The position numbers and the translations under genes are program-made. Positions 30,723 to 43,627 of a DNA stretch of 64,000 nucleotides are shown here, piece by piece (position 1 is the first letter of the stretch; the number at the start of each line of letters is the position of its first letter). Source of the DNA: Aquarana catesbeiana. Its lineage: Eukaryota > Chordata > Amphibia > Anura > Ranidae. Where the stretch lies: NCBI RefSeq assembly GCF_042186555.1, contig NC_133327.1, positions 50,480,065 through 50,544,064 of the forward strand, in the 5' to 3' direction. Below the pieces are notes generated by a model that worked only from the letters and a program-made list of their open reading frames with translations, searched no databases and had not been told where the DNA came from.

Positions 30723-30962
30723 TGCTTCTTTCCTCTAGCCTCCAAGAGTTTGCTTCTCATTTCCACTGGGCTGCCTTCTAGTGCCATACTATGGACTATT
30801 ATGGACTTTCTACAGTCACTTATTTGTAATTGTTTTTTCTAATAGTCCCCTATACTTTTAGGTCAGGTGGATTGTCACTGAGGCTGATGTACACGCAAAC
30901 TTTTTTCCCTATGTTAAAGGGAGAAGCAGATTGGCTATTATGGGAAAATAAGGTGTCCAAGA

Positions 30963-31510
<548 letters not shown>

Positions 31511-31539
31511 AGATAGATAAGGATACCTGACAATTACAC

Positions 31540-32540
31540 CTACTATATCATGAAAAGTATGTGGACACCACTCCAAATTATAGAGTTCAAGTGAAGGGGA
31601 ATGATAATGTTACAGAGTACAAAGACAGTTTAGACTATTGTTTGTTTTCAAACTTGTTGCACCAGTTTGGGGAGGGCCTTTTTCTGTTACAACATGACTG
31701 TCACTGTGCACAAAGCCAGCTCCATAAAGACTTTGTATGACCAGCTTAGCCAGGAGGAACACGAGTTGCCTATATAGAGCCCTGACCTCACATCTACGGA
31801 ACACTATAGGGATGAATTGGAGCACCGAATGTGAATCAGATCTTCTTATTCCACATTAGTGCTTGATCTCACAAATGTTCTTTCGGCTTAAAAAGTGTTA
31901 CTAAACCCTCATTTTTTTTTACATTACAATAACAAACATGTTATATTTACCGGCTCAGTGCAGTGGTTTTGTACAGAGCAGCCCAGATCCTCCTCTTCTC
32001 GGGTTCCACATGCTCTTGGCCCCTCCCTCCTACCGGGTGCTGCTTGCTGTGGGGGCCCCCAAGTATGCGCGCTCCCGAGCCACAGCTCCATGTGTCCAAC
32101 CCCACATGAAGCCATGGCTCGACCCCGTCCCCTCTGTCTCCTGATTGGCTCACTGGCAGTGATTGACAGCAGCGGGAGCCAATGGCTCTCCCTGCTGCCA
32201 AAAGCCAATTAGGAGTGCGAATCCCCAGAGAGCCAAGGTTATTATGGACAACGCTCAATCGAGAGGGGGCTCAGGTAAGTATTAGTGGGGGCTGGGTGGG
32301 CTTCTGCACACAAAGGTTTTTCACCTTCATGCATAGGATGCATGAAGGTAAAAAACCTTGTGCCTTTACAACCACTTTAATGGGCACATATTTCCACAGA
32401 TATTCTCCAGAATCTGATGGAAAGCCTTCCCAGAAGAGTAGAGGCCAACTTTATATTAATGCCAATGGTTTTGGAATGGGACATCCAACACGTTCATATA
32501 CGTGTGATGGTTTGATGTCCACTAGTTTTGGAGCTCTCCT
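31540..32540 (+). mobile_element. Tc1-like relic split by a TTAA MITE
   Basis: 31550-31887 (GTATGTGGACACCACTCC start) and 32381-32540 (GGGCACATATTTCCACAG to GGTTTGATGTCCAC) are two halves of one degraded Tc1-type element. Translations show remnants (HDCHCAQSQLHKDF) of a transposase-like frame with many stops. The MITE at 31892-32376 separates them exactly at TTAA. Confidence 0.6.
31892..32376. mobile_element. TTAA-flanked MITE family K2, copy 1
   Basis: It is flanked by TTAA at 31888-31891 and 32377-32380. Its ends are AAAGTGTTACTAAACC and, in reverse complement, AGTGGTTGTAAAGGC. Near the right end a hairpin is formed by CACCTTCATGCAT and ATGCATGAAGGTA. A GC-rich core includes TGATTGACAGCAGCGGGAGCC, shared with the next two copies. 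Confidence 0.75.
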
Positions 32541-32685
32541 GTTTCATCTTTTTTCCATGTATTTGTACAATAATTTATTTGGGCCAGCATGCACTCTCTC
32601 CTTTACACTGTATTCTGTATGATTGCTTGAGCTTGTTTTCTGTGTCACATTCATGGTTTACACTACATTGAATATATAACTTTAA

Positions 32686-33172
32686 AGTAAGTTGAAAAAA
32701 AAAAAACAACCTTTACAAACATGTTATACTTATTTTGCATAATGATTTTGCACAGAGCAGCCCCGATCCTCCTTTTTTGGGGTGCCCCATTGGTGCTCCT
32801 GGCTCCTCCTCCTCCTCATCAGGTGCCCCCATGGAGAACCGCTTTCCATGGTGGCATCCGTGCGGGTGCACTCATGAATCCCACTGCTGCATCCATTAAC
32901 ACAGACAGCAGGACTCAGCTCTGCCCCCGGCTCCCGTGTCATTGGATTTGATTGACAGCAGCGGGAGCCAATGGCTCCCGCTGCTATCAATCTATCAAAT
33001 GAGGACCCTAGACAGTGGCTGGAGCCTCTGGGCTCATGCTCATTGCTGGAACGATCAATTTCAGGTAGGAAAAGGGGGGGGGGTCTGGGGGGGCAGCTGA
33101 AGCACAGAAGGTTTTTCACCTTAATGCATAGAATGCATTAAGGTGAAAAAAACATGAGACTTTACAACACCT
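32686..33172. mobile_element. TTAA-flanked MITE family K2, copy 2
   Basis: It is flanked by TTAA at 32682-32685 and 33173-33176. It has the same core (GTGCCCCATTGGTGCTCC, GATTGACAGCAGCGGGAGCC) and the same right-end hairpin, here perfect: CACCTTAATGCAT and ATGCATTAAGGTG around GAA-type loop bases. Confidence 0.78.
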
Positions 33173-33338
33173 TTAAGGTTTTGGGATTGCATCCTTAATA
33201 ATGTTCTCTATGATATATTAAGTGATGTATTTGTAATTTTGACCTGGGTCTTGTCCACACTAGTAAACATTTATATTCACTCTGTGGGTTATTTCTGATC
33301 ATTTTTTATCCTTTGTGGATATGTTGCGGGTTGTTTAA

Positions 33339-33730
33339 AGTGGTTGTAAAGCCTTAGGATTTTTCACCTTAATGCATTCTATGCATTAAAGTGGGAGTAA
33401 ACTCCCCCCAACCCCCCCTTTTTTTTACTTGAGCCAGATTGGATCCAGCCACTGTCTCTCTCTTCAATGGATAGATTGATAGCAGCGGGAGCCATTGGCT
33501 GCTGTCAATCAAATCCTGTGACAGAGCGGAGGTTGAGGCCAAGTCCCGCTGTCTGTGTCAATGGATGCAGCAGTGGGACTCGGAGTGAGCCCGCACAGGT
33601 ACCCCCATGGTACCTTTCAGTGGGGGCACCCGATGAATAGGAGGGGCCAGGAGCACCAGCAGGGGACCCCAGAAGAAGAGGACTGGGGCTGCTCTGTGCA
33701 AAAAAAAAAAAAAAAAAGTTTACAGCCACT
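33339..33730. mobile_element. TTAA-flanked MITE family K2, copy 3, inverted
   Basis: It is flanked by TTAA at 33335-33338 and 33731-33734, and begins AGTGGTTGTAAAGCC. Compared with copies 1 and 2 it is inverted, with the CACCTTAATGCATTCTATGC hairpin at its left. A run of about 18 A lies at 33701-33718. Confidence 0.75.
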
Positions 33731-33734
33731 TTAA

Positions 33735-35440
33735 ATGCTTTTATGGGTTAGAGTCTTTTAATACATTGTACGGTATATTAAAGTGAAATTCAAGCCTAAC
33801 ACTAACTGTGCCTAAAAATGTTCCCCATATTCTCCTGCTAACTATCCTGCCTAACTAAAAAAAAAAAAAAAAAAAAGAGCTATATATTTATCTTCTTTTT
33901 AGTCTGTTCTGGTCCAGTCACGTGATCCCACAGCTCTGGATACCCTGTGTCAGGTGGCTGATGCAGGGGAAAGGATGGAGGCGCCAACAACAGTTGAGAC
34001 ATGGAGCCTATGGGTGATGTCACGGCTCCTGGAATTCTCAGCTGTTTTTGCATGTTCAATAAAACAGTGGAGCCAGATCACATGTCCAGATGGAACAAAA
34101 AAAGAAGGTAAGTATACAGATCTTTCTTACACAGGGTAGGAGGATAGGTAGGAATAGGGGGTGTATGTAGAGGCAAAACTTTTTAAATACATTTTGGATA
34201 GAACAGGCAAAATTTGAATCCTCTTTTTGCTTTCTGTTTTCCTGCTGGGGAGATTGACTTCTCTATTTGTTCTGGTGACCATTGTCAGTGAGACAGAAAG
34301 TGAAGGGAAATCCGAAACTTTAAATTGTCATCATCAGAACACATGGTAAGGGGACATCTTCCAATGGATGTAAATGCTCTGGTCATAACTTTCTAGGATG
34401 GAAATTCCTTACTCTGGGGAGATATCCTTTCATATCTCGTTGCTTTGCCAGGACAGGAAGCAAAGAGCAATCTCATCAGTAGGACACATACTGTAAAATA
34501 TAACCTATTGAGAGTTTTGGGTATGGTTTTCAAAGTATACTCAAGGTTAACCAATCAGGAAACTGCTAGTGAGCCATAAAGCCATAAGCAGTTCTAATTT
34601 GATAGAAGTATCAGTCAAAGTATGGTAAAAGAAATCTGGTGAAATATAGTAATAACTTTTCTGCAAACGGAGAAGTGGTCCATCACCTAAGGACACTTGC
34701 AAAAAACAGAAGCTTCGTGTTGTTGGAATTGTTTTAATGGATACACCAACGCTGTATGCTGGCCTAGGCCGACAAGGCCCAGGCCTAGGGCAGCACTTTG
34801 CAGGGGGCAGCACGGAAAGAGTCCTCGCCAGCTTGCGCTACACTGTTAGTGTAGTACCAGTCTTATGGGGCAGACTGGGCTGGGAGGCAAATTAGTCTAG
34901 CGCCCCCATAAAGTGGCCGCACTGCTTCTGGTATGCGGGTGGCTGGCATTCCGCAACTGTGGGGGGGGGGCGCCGCTTCTAATTTTGACTGTCCTCTCAT
35001 CCTGGACCACAAACTTTCCTCACTGTACTATATGTTTTCTGCTGCACCATTGGCATGGTTATATCTTCTTAGTTCTCTCCATAAAATTATCAGAAATTTG
35101 TTCTTAAAGTAGAACTATAGGCAAAACTTTTTTTTTCATTTTGGATAGAGTAAGGGAGGGTTATAATTTCCCTTCACTTCCTGCCCCATAGCCAAACAGG
35201 AAGTGGAGGAAATCTATGCAAATTAAGGGAATCCTTTGCCCCCCCAGGCCCTCAGAACTAGTGTCCCCACTCAAAAATTCCAGGGTGGGTCTTAAACAGC
35301 AAGGGGTGTGGCCTTGACAAGAAGGGGTGGGTCATATTTAAATTAGGGGATGACGAGTTTAGTCAGGCCTAGGGCAGCACAAAACCTAAATACACTACTG
35401 GGATACACTATGGGGAAGACCCAGCAAAAGCTTTTGCCAG
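33735..35440. other. Cluster of degraded short repeats
   Basis: No gene is supported. I see starts like those of TTAA MITEs (TTAAAGTGAAATTCAAGCC near 33777, TTAAAGTAGAACTATAGGC near 35105). A GGCAAAACTTTTT...TTTTGGATAGA stretch occurs twice (34172, 35120). A CCTAGGGCAGCAC motif occurs at both 34783 and 35366 and may mark the limits of another element. Confidence 0.45.
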
Positions 35441-35446
35441 TGTCTA

Positions 35447-35955
35447 GTAGACATGTGCATACTGAAATATTTTGTTTCGGAATTTCGTTTTCATCCAAAA
35501 AATAAATTTAGTTACTTCCGAAATTCGTTTTTATTTATTTCGTTTTTCGTTAAAAATTGCATTTATCTGAAAATCCAAATTAATTAAGGTCGAATCTGTC
35601 ATTGAAGGCTTATGGTGTCTGTCGAATGTTCAAAGAAGATTCGACGGAGCAGCTAAACTGTACAACGCCGCAATCGTACATTTCCGGTCGAATTTTCCGC
35701 CTACAAGCTAGCTGTAGTGGAATTCTAATGTTGTATGACTAGTAATAATTATATTTATTAATTATTTTACTAGTCAACCAACATTAGAATTTTTCTATAG
35801 CCTATGGGCGGATGCATTTGACCGGAAATGCACGATTTCAGCGTCGTACAGTTTAGCTGCTCCATCAAATCTTCTTAGAACTTTCGACAGACACCATAAG
35901 CCAAAGATTCGACATTTGTATGTTTTTCGTTGCTTTGTCGAATCTTCGTCGTTCA
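35447..35955. repeat. Foldback palindrome of about 500 bp
   Basis: Arms around 35588-35752 and 35768-35925 are imperfect inverted repeats. Pairs include GGCTTATGGTGTCTGTCGAA with its complement, GCAGCTAAACTGTAC, TTTCCGGTC, ATTCTAATGTTG and the central TGACTAGTAATAATTA. The centre is near 35760. Outer sequence is rich in TTTCGTTTTTCG. No coding frame is present. Confidence 0.75.
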
Positions 35956-37496
35956 TATTGAATTGTCTACTCTACCTCAACAGTCAGCCAACTTTCACAT
36001 TCATTTCTCAATCTCCAAGTGCAATGGCGGGCGCGGCATCCGACGTTGTGTCAGATATTGATATGGCATTATAATATAGAATTTATAATAAATCCCCCCC
36101 CACAACACGGGCAGCCTCTGGGGCTATCACAACCCTAGCAACACTAGTATCACTATCAAGTTCACAACACTAACACAATAGCAGCAGATTATTATGAAAA
36201 AGTTAAGTTGAACTGTAGCTTGCTTCACTATTGTTCTGCTGCTGTGCTTATGCTTAATTGCTAAATAATTCAGGTTCGATAGACACAGATTGTTATTGTC
36301 AGCGTCATGTCGCTGTACAGAGGAACAGAGGAAGGTTTATGCAGTAAGTCCTTTTTTTTCACTATAGATAATGGAGGCAATTAAATATAACATTTGCAGC
36401 ATATTTTTGGCTAACTGAGTATTGCATCTGGCTGCCTTCTCCCTTTGTTGGCTTTTTGGGGTGATAGGTAGAGGTACTCACAGTGTCCCTTTAACTCCCG
36501 CTCCTACTCACCCAAGCATCAGCTGTATTAACTCCCAGATGATTATGGACTCCTCCTGGTCCTCCCTCCTTGCAGCGTGCAGAAAACCACAATATGCTTG
36601 GAGGTGACCTGATCTACCTGCTGGGTCTGACAAGTATCCCCGCTGAGAGCATATGCTTGGAAATGAGAGAGTCACCGGCTGGATTTGACGGCCATTCCCA
36701 CTGACAGCAGAGGAACGGAGGTGCATCTCAGTGATTCCTGCCGTGGGGTGTGAGTCCTGCTGATTGGGGTACATCCACAGGGAAGTTGTGATCAGCGACG
36801 AGCGAACTGAATTTCCTCTAAGCTCTCCTGGGGGAGCTGTGGACGTACCTGTCTTTTTGCCCAGGAGGCTCGGTGAAGGCTCTCCCTCTTGGATAGAGAA
36901 CACACGAGCGGAACAGAGCAGGTCGAAGGTACACGAGTCCTTCCGAACTGACTATACTCTATCGAAGATTCATGAACAGAGACAAGCCGATCCAAGCCCC
37001 TCTGTCCACTGTGGAATCAGGTGCTCCCGTCTGTGGGTAATGCTTAGTCCATTGACGGTGACTGTGGACATATGAGGAGAGCTGTAGTATATCGCATTTG
37101 GATCAGGCGAGTTTTGCTGTCTATTGAATATTCGGTATTTAGAGGTGGAAAGGCTACAGAGAATCTACTTTAATGCTGGGAGAGGACTTGGATCTTGGTG
37201 AAAGCAAAAGCCTAAAGTGGGGCTGGAGAAATATTTATTCATTCCTATTGTAATTGAAGGAGGATCAGGGGTTACTAACCCTTAAGGAAGAGATAACTTG
37301 ATGTTTGAAAGTCCTGGAGTTGGGCCATATAATGGAGCTGGCATCACCAGATCCCCTCATTGATCCATGCTAAATTAAATACGGTATCAATAAGCGGATA
37401 CAATAAAGTTATTATTTAAAGGCACAGGTGTGCAAAAGTATTGAGGGTTTGCTATTTCTGCAATACTCCTTATCTTATTGAGATCTGATTATAATA

Positions 37497-39180
37497 TGCC
37501 TCCAAAAAGTGCACATTCTCAGAAAGCCAAAAGAGGATCCAATGGAGGAACAACTAAAATCCCCCCGAAACCTCCATCTACTCCAAAAACAGACATCAAG
37601 GGTTTTTTTCAACAGTCTCAGGATCAACTAGAAGGCTCTATAATAGCTAAATTGAACTCTGTCTCCTGCAAGGGATACAGAGCCTAGACCCAACATCAGC
37701 TCAGAGGCCTATACACCACAATTTACGATGGACCAAAAGAGATTGGAACAAAATCTTACTTGGGATATGCAGGCATACATAAAGTCCTTACCAACTAGGG
37801 AGGATATGGACAAATATGTCTATAGACTGGAAGCTTCATATAAGGAGGAAATGCATACACTGAGGTCTTCTTTAGTTGATGTGCAAAACAAGATAGTAGC
37901 CACAGATTCTAGACTGGACATTATCGATCATAAAATATTACTGCTGGAGGAAAAGAATAATAAAGTCGATCGACGATTAAAGCATTTAATTGATGTCTGA
38001 TGATTTGGACAATAGAAGCAGGCGTAATAATATAAGAATAAGAGGCCTGCCAGAATTGGTGGGAATGGATGGCCTGAAAGTGGCACTTCAAGGCATATTT
38101 AATGACTTATTAAAATGGCCAAAGATAGCAGATCTTGAGATCGACAGAGCACATAGGGTAATGGGCCCCTGAGACAGAGAAACAAGAATACCAAGAAATG
38201 TTATATGCAGAATCCATTTCTTTTTTGTTAAAGACAGTATTACAGCAGCGGCCCGGATACAACGTACCATAGAATATGAGGGTGCCCAGCTTATGCTTTT
38301 ACAGGATCTGTCCAGTTATACAATGATGAAGAGGAAGGCAGTAAAACCTCTACTGGATTGGAGGGAGAGAGAGATGGATACCCACCCCCTCCACTTCAAT
38401 GGCACACCCCTCTAAAACCGCTGCTACACCCACTAGCCTTCCTTTTCCTACTCCTCTCCCTGCTTAACCCCTTCTCCTGCCCCCTCCCCCTTTCCCACCT
38501 CTAACACCCACCCCCTACTCCAATCCCCTTTTCCCACTTGAGGAACCTAGTAATACTCACCAGCATACAGAAACCCGCTACCGCACAGAGATAGGTACTG
38601 CCCACATTAGACAAGCCCCTAACAGGATACCCCAACCAAAGTTACGCCTCTCTCATTGACCACTCTCCTACAACCGGTGACTCATCCCCTAAGCCTTTTA
38701 AACACACGCAGACATAAATCTACATGACCCGAATACGGGCTCAAGTGCATCCCCTGGATACTTTCCCCCAATGCCTTTTTCTTAAAACTTGAGACTCCTA
38801 GACGCTAAGTATTTCCTGACGTACTTGAGCCAACCCTTACCCTATACATCTCGTCACTGGATCACACCAAGTTGTTTAATGTTCTAAAATTGCAACTATT
38901 TGAAATGTCATGTTAGACACCATACTCCGTACTATATGTTTTTGTATCACAACATACGTGTATGTTCCACCCTACTACCAATAAAACTTTTTGAGGAAAA
39001 AAAAAACACCTACTGGATATTCTGCGACAGAAGGAGATATCTTATAGATGGGTATTTCCTTTTCAAATTAAGGTTAATTTTTCATATTTCTTTCCGGGAC
39101 ATGGGGGGGGCCTTCCCAATTTTTTGAAAAATCTTCAACTCCCTTTAGTTGATTTGCCTGCATGGTCTTAGAAATATTAT
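37497..39180 (+). pseudogene. L1-D ORF1 protein, broken and interrupted
   Basis: It starts MPPKSAHSQKAKRG with a basic, proline-rich N-terminus. A shifted frame (37728-38000) is a coiled coil (MDKYVYRLEASYKEEMHTLR, LDIIDHKILLLEEKNN). A third frame (37990-38172) has LDNRSRRNNIRIRGLPE and LEIDRAHRVMGP. The RRM-like/C-terminal part continues past a TGA to KAVKPLLD near 38360, where a truncated L1 tail is inserted. It resumes at 39009 with ILRQKEISYRWVFPFQIK. Several shifts and stops disable it. Confidence 0.8.
38363..39008 (+). mobile_element. 5'-truncated L1 tail inside L1-D ORF1
   Basis: The insert ends with AATAAAACTTTTTGAGG and a poly(A) tract (about 38996-39006). The flanks ACCTCTACTGGAT (left) and ACCTACTGGAT (right) are near-identical, and the ORF1 frame resumes after them. 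This is the pattern of a short, truncated L1 insertion. The insert is C-rich in its first 300 bp and has no open frame. Confidence 0.72.
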
Positions 39181-39289
39181 GGTAACTCAGGAGGACAATA
39201 CAGGGGATAGATTGATGGCTGAGCGAGGTCGAGAGGAGGGAGGTTGGGTGGGGAGAAATGAGAGGGATTTATGTTTAAAACAGGATTCC

Positions 39290-40260
39290 TTTTTTTTTTT
39301 TTTTTTTGCAATTAAGTTTAAACTCTGTTAATGGTATAACATTTATGAAAGGACCAGATGTTTCATGATGAAAAATGTATCACAAGGTAATGGACAGCCT
39401 ATTATTAATTTGGGGTGGGATTGGGATATGGGTTATATTGCTGGTGGCACTTGGTTTACCAGAGAGTGGTAGGGTGGGGGTTTTTCAACATCAAAATTTT
39501 TTTTAATTTTTTTTTTTTTTTTGCGCAAATGAGTTTAAACACTGTTATTGGTATAACATTTATGAAAGGACTAGATGTTTCATGATGAAAAATTTATCAC
39601 GAGGCTATTGATAACTTATTATTAATTTGGGGTAGGATCAGGATATGGGTTATATTGCTGGTGGCATTTAGTTTACCAGAGGTTGGTAGGGTGGTGGATA
39701 AGGGGGGGTTTCCAACATCAAAATATCATTATTTTTTTTCTCTTCTTTCTGTGGGTCTGGAGTAATTAGGATTATGCATTGTTAGCTGTATAATGTTAAT
39801 GTAAAGTTTGGATGTTCTATAATGAAAAATAGATCGCGAGGACATCGATAAAAATATAATTTTTTTTTTTCCCCCTCCAACCTCATAATAGTTCATACGG
39901 ATAGGTTGTTCACTGAGGTAAAGGTGCTAGGAGGTTAATTATATAATTTTCTTAATCTCAAAGGGGAACATGTTATCATATTATTATGTATTGTTTATTG
40001 GTTTTGTAAGCACTAGTTGTTGCATGTATTACACTATATAGGAGATATTGTTATTATATTTACCATGTCGGGGAATTCACTTGCGCATTGTTGCTGATAA
40101 TGCTTGGTCTATAGGTAGACGGGTTGGGTGGAATAAGGGTGGGGGGGTGTTTTTTTTTTTTTTTTCTCCTCACAATAGTTTGTGAAAGGATTGGTTGTCT
40201 AATGAAGAAAAAGTATTATGGGGTTAATTACACAATGTATATAATTTTATAGGTGAATAA
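39290..40260 (+). repeat. Tandem repeats in the L1-D inter-ORF region
   Basis: A unit of about 230 bp (GTTTAAAC, ACATTTATGAAAGGA, GATGTTTCATGATGAAAAAT, GGTTATATTGCTGGTGGCA) occurs near 39310 and 39530, with more diverged units following to about 40240. A later unit (TTGCTGATAATGCTTGG) recurs on the other side of the hAT insertion near 43272. The hAT element therefore interrupted a repeat array. Confidence 0.7.
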
Positions 40261-42593
40261 TAGGGATGAGCCGAACACCCCCCTGTTCGGTTCGCACCAG
40301 AACATGCGAACAGGCAAAAAATTTGATAGAACACCGTTAAAGTCTATGGGACACGAACATGAATAATCAAAAGTGCTAATTTTAAAGGCTTATATGCAAG
40401 TTATTGTCATAAAAAGTGTTTGGGGACCTGGGTCCTGCCCCAGGGGACATGGATCAATGCAAAAAAAGTTTTAAAAATGAACGTTTTTTCGGGAGCAGTG
40501 ATTTAATAATGCTTAAAGTGAAACAATTAAAAGTGTAATATTCCTTTAAATTTCGTACCTGGGGGTGTCTATAGTATGCCTGTAAAGGAAAAAAAGTCAT
40601 TTAAAACTACTTGCGGCTATTAATGCATTGCCGGTCTGACAATACACATAGAAGTTCATTGATAAAAACGGCATGGGAATTCCCCACAGGGGAACCCCGA
40701 ACCAAAATTTAAAAAAAAATGACGTGGGGGCCCCCTTAAATTCTGTACCAGGCCCTTCAGGTCTGGTATGGATATTAAGTGGAACCCCGGCCAAAATTTA
40801 AAAAAAAAAACGGCGTGGGGTCCCCCTAAAAATCCATACCAGACCCTTATCCGAGCACGCAACCTGGCAGGCCGCAGGAAAAGAGGGGGGACAAGAGAGC
40901 AGCCCCCCCTCCTGAACCGTACCAGGCCACATGCCCTCAACATTGGGAGGGTGCTTTGGGGTAGCCCCCCAAAACACCTTGTCCCCATGTTGATGAGGAC
41001 AAGGGCCTCATCCCAACAACCCTGGCCGGTGGTTGTGGGGGTCCGCAGGCGGGGGGCTTATCGGAATCTGGAAGCCCCCTTTAACAAGGGGACCCCCAGA
41101 TCCCGGCCCTCCCCCCCCGTGTGAAATGGTAGGGGGGTACAAATGTACCCCTACCATTTCACAAAAAAACTGTCAAAAATGTTAAAAATGACAAGAGACA
41201 GTTTTTGACAATTCCTTTATTTAAATGTTTCTTCTTTCTTCTTTCTTCCTCCGGTTTCTTCCTCCATCTTCTTCTTCTGGTTCTTCCTCCGGTGTTCTCG
41301 TCCGGCATCTCCTCCGCGGCATCGGCATCTTCTTTCCTTCTCCTCTTCTGACGGTTCTTAAATAACGGGGGGGGGGCTCCCGGTGACACCGCCCCCCTCT
41401 GACGCACGGTGATTTGAAGGGACTTCCCTATGGCTTCACGGGGAATGCCATAGGGAAGTCCCGTCAAGTCACCGTGCGTCAGAGGGGGCGGGGTCACCGG
41501 GTGGCCCCCCCGTTATTTAAGAACCGTCAGAAGAGGAGAAGCATCACACAGCGGGAGCCTCCCTCCATGCTACCATGGATGCGGAGCGGCCCGAAAAGAA
41601 GATGAAGAGCAGAAGATGAAGACAAGAAGATGGAGAAAAGCGGGAGCCTCCCTCCATGCCTTCATGGATGCGGAGCGGCCCGAGGAGAAGGGAAGAAGAC
41701 GCCGACGCCACGCAGGAGATGCCGGACGAGAACACCGGAGGAAGAACCAAAAGAAGAAGATGATGGAGGAAGAAATTGAAGGAAGATAGAAGATAAAAGA
41801 AAGAAGAAGCATTTAAATAAAGGAATTGTCAAAAACTGTCTCTTGTAATTTTTAACATTTTTGACAGTTTTTTAGTGAAATGGTAGGGGTACTTTTGTAC
41901 CCCCTTACCATTTCACACAGGGGGGAGGGCCGGGATCTGGGGGTCCCCTTGTTAAAGGGGGCTTCCAGATTCCTATAAGCCCTCCGCCCGCAGACCCCCA
42001 CAACCACCGGCCAGGGTTGTGGGGATGAGGCCCTTGTCCTCATCAACATGGGGACAAGGTGTTTTGGGGGGCTACCCCAAAGCACCCTCCCAATGTTGAG
42101 GGCATGTGGCCTGGTACGGTTCAGGAGGGGGGCGCTCTCTCGTCCCCCCCCCACTTTTCCTGCAGCCTGCCAGGTTGTGTGCTCGGATAAGGGTCTGGTA
42201 TGGATTTTTGGGGGGACCCCACGCCATTTTTTTCAGAATTTTGGCCGGGGTTCCCCTTAATATCCATACCAGACCATTTCACACAGGGGGGAGGGCCAGG
42301 ATCTGGGGGTCCCCTTGTTAAAGGGGGCTTCCAGATTCCTATAAGCCCTCCGCCCGCAGACCCCCACAACCACCGGCCAGGGTTGTGGGGATGAGGCCCT
42401 TGTCCTCATCAACATGGGGACAAGGTGTTTTGGGGGGCTACCCCAAAGCACCCTCCCAATGTTGAGGGCATGTGGCCTGGTACGGTTCAGGAGGGGGGGC
42501 GCTCTCTCGTCCCCCCCCCCACTTTTCCTGCAGCCTGCCAGGTTGTGTGCTCGGATAAGGGCCTGGTATGGAATTTAGGGGGACCCCCACGTC

Positions 42594-42624
<31 letters not shown>

Positions 42625-43154
42625 TGGTTCGGGGTTCCCCTGTGGGGAATTACCATGCCGTCTTTATCAATGAACTTTTATGTGTATTGTCAGACCGGCA
42701 ATTCATTAATAGCCGCAAGTAGTTTTAAATGACTTTTTTTTCCTTTGAAATGTCATTTTGCTGTCAGACTGTTCTAAACACGGGAAACATGCGCCCCTTT
42801 ACAGGCATACTATAGACACCCCCTAGTTACGAAATTTAAAGGGATATTACACTTTTATTGTTTCACTTTAAGCATTATTAAAATCACTGCTCCCAAAACA
42901 ACGGCCGTTTTATAAAACTTTTTTTTGCATTGATCCTTGTCCCCTGGGGCAGGACCCAGGTCCCCAAACACTTTTTATGACAATACCATGAATATAAGCC
43001 TTTAAAATTAGCACTTTTGATTTCTCCCATAGACTTTTAAAGGGTGTTCCGCGGCATTCGAATTTGCCGTGAACACCACAAATTGTTCGCTGTTCAGCTA
43101 ACTTTAATTTTCGAGTCAAACATGAGTTCGACTCGAACTCAAAGCTCATCCCTA
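40261..43154. mobile_element. Palindromic hAT element P, copy 1
   Basis: It is 2,894 bp, with ends TAGGGATGAGC / GCTCATCCCTA and a perfect 8-bp target duplication GTGAATAA (40253-40260 and 43155-43162). Terminal sequence and 8-bp duplication fit hAT. Most of the element is an inverted repeat centred near 41440: arms share GGCCACATGCCCTCAACATTG, CAAAACACCTTGTCCCC, TGTGAAATGGTAGGG and GAGACAGTTTTTGACAATTC. One block (41890-42260 and 42265-42600) is also duplicated in tandem. No transposase is present. The Glu/Arg-rich frames near 41200-41800 arise from GAAGAAGA-type sequence. Confidence 0.82.
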
Positions 43155-43627
43155 GTGAATAAGATCACATTATTGTTTATTGTTTTAGACAGCACTAGAT
43201 GTTGTATGCATTATATTTTAGGGGATATTGTCACTTCACTAGCCATGTTGGGGAATTTATTTGTGCAATGTTGCTGATAATACTGGATCTATAGTTAGAT
43301 CGAGTTGTGGGGAGTGAGGGTGGGGGGGTTTCCCCCTCACATTTCTCTCTTCTACTTTTTCCTTCCCCTTGTGCCCTTCCCCCTCCCTTCTTCCCCTTCC
43401 TGTTTGCTCAATTTTTCGTTTTGGGTTAGTTGGGAATAAAAGGTCTTTAATACAATAATATGCCTGGGTGGGATACGTCTTTTCTAGGGTAAACCCCTTT
43501 ATCTCCCTGATTAGGGAACTTACTATGTAAGATTGATTCTAAGGAATCAAGTAGGTAGTGAGAGAATTGGTGGGTGTGGTGTGTGTGATTGTTGAGTGGG
43601 TTTTTTATTTTTTCCTCTCTCTCCCTC

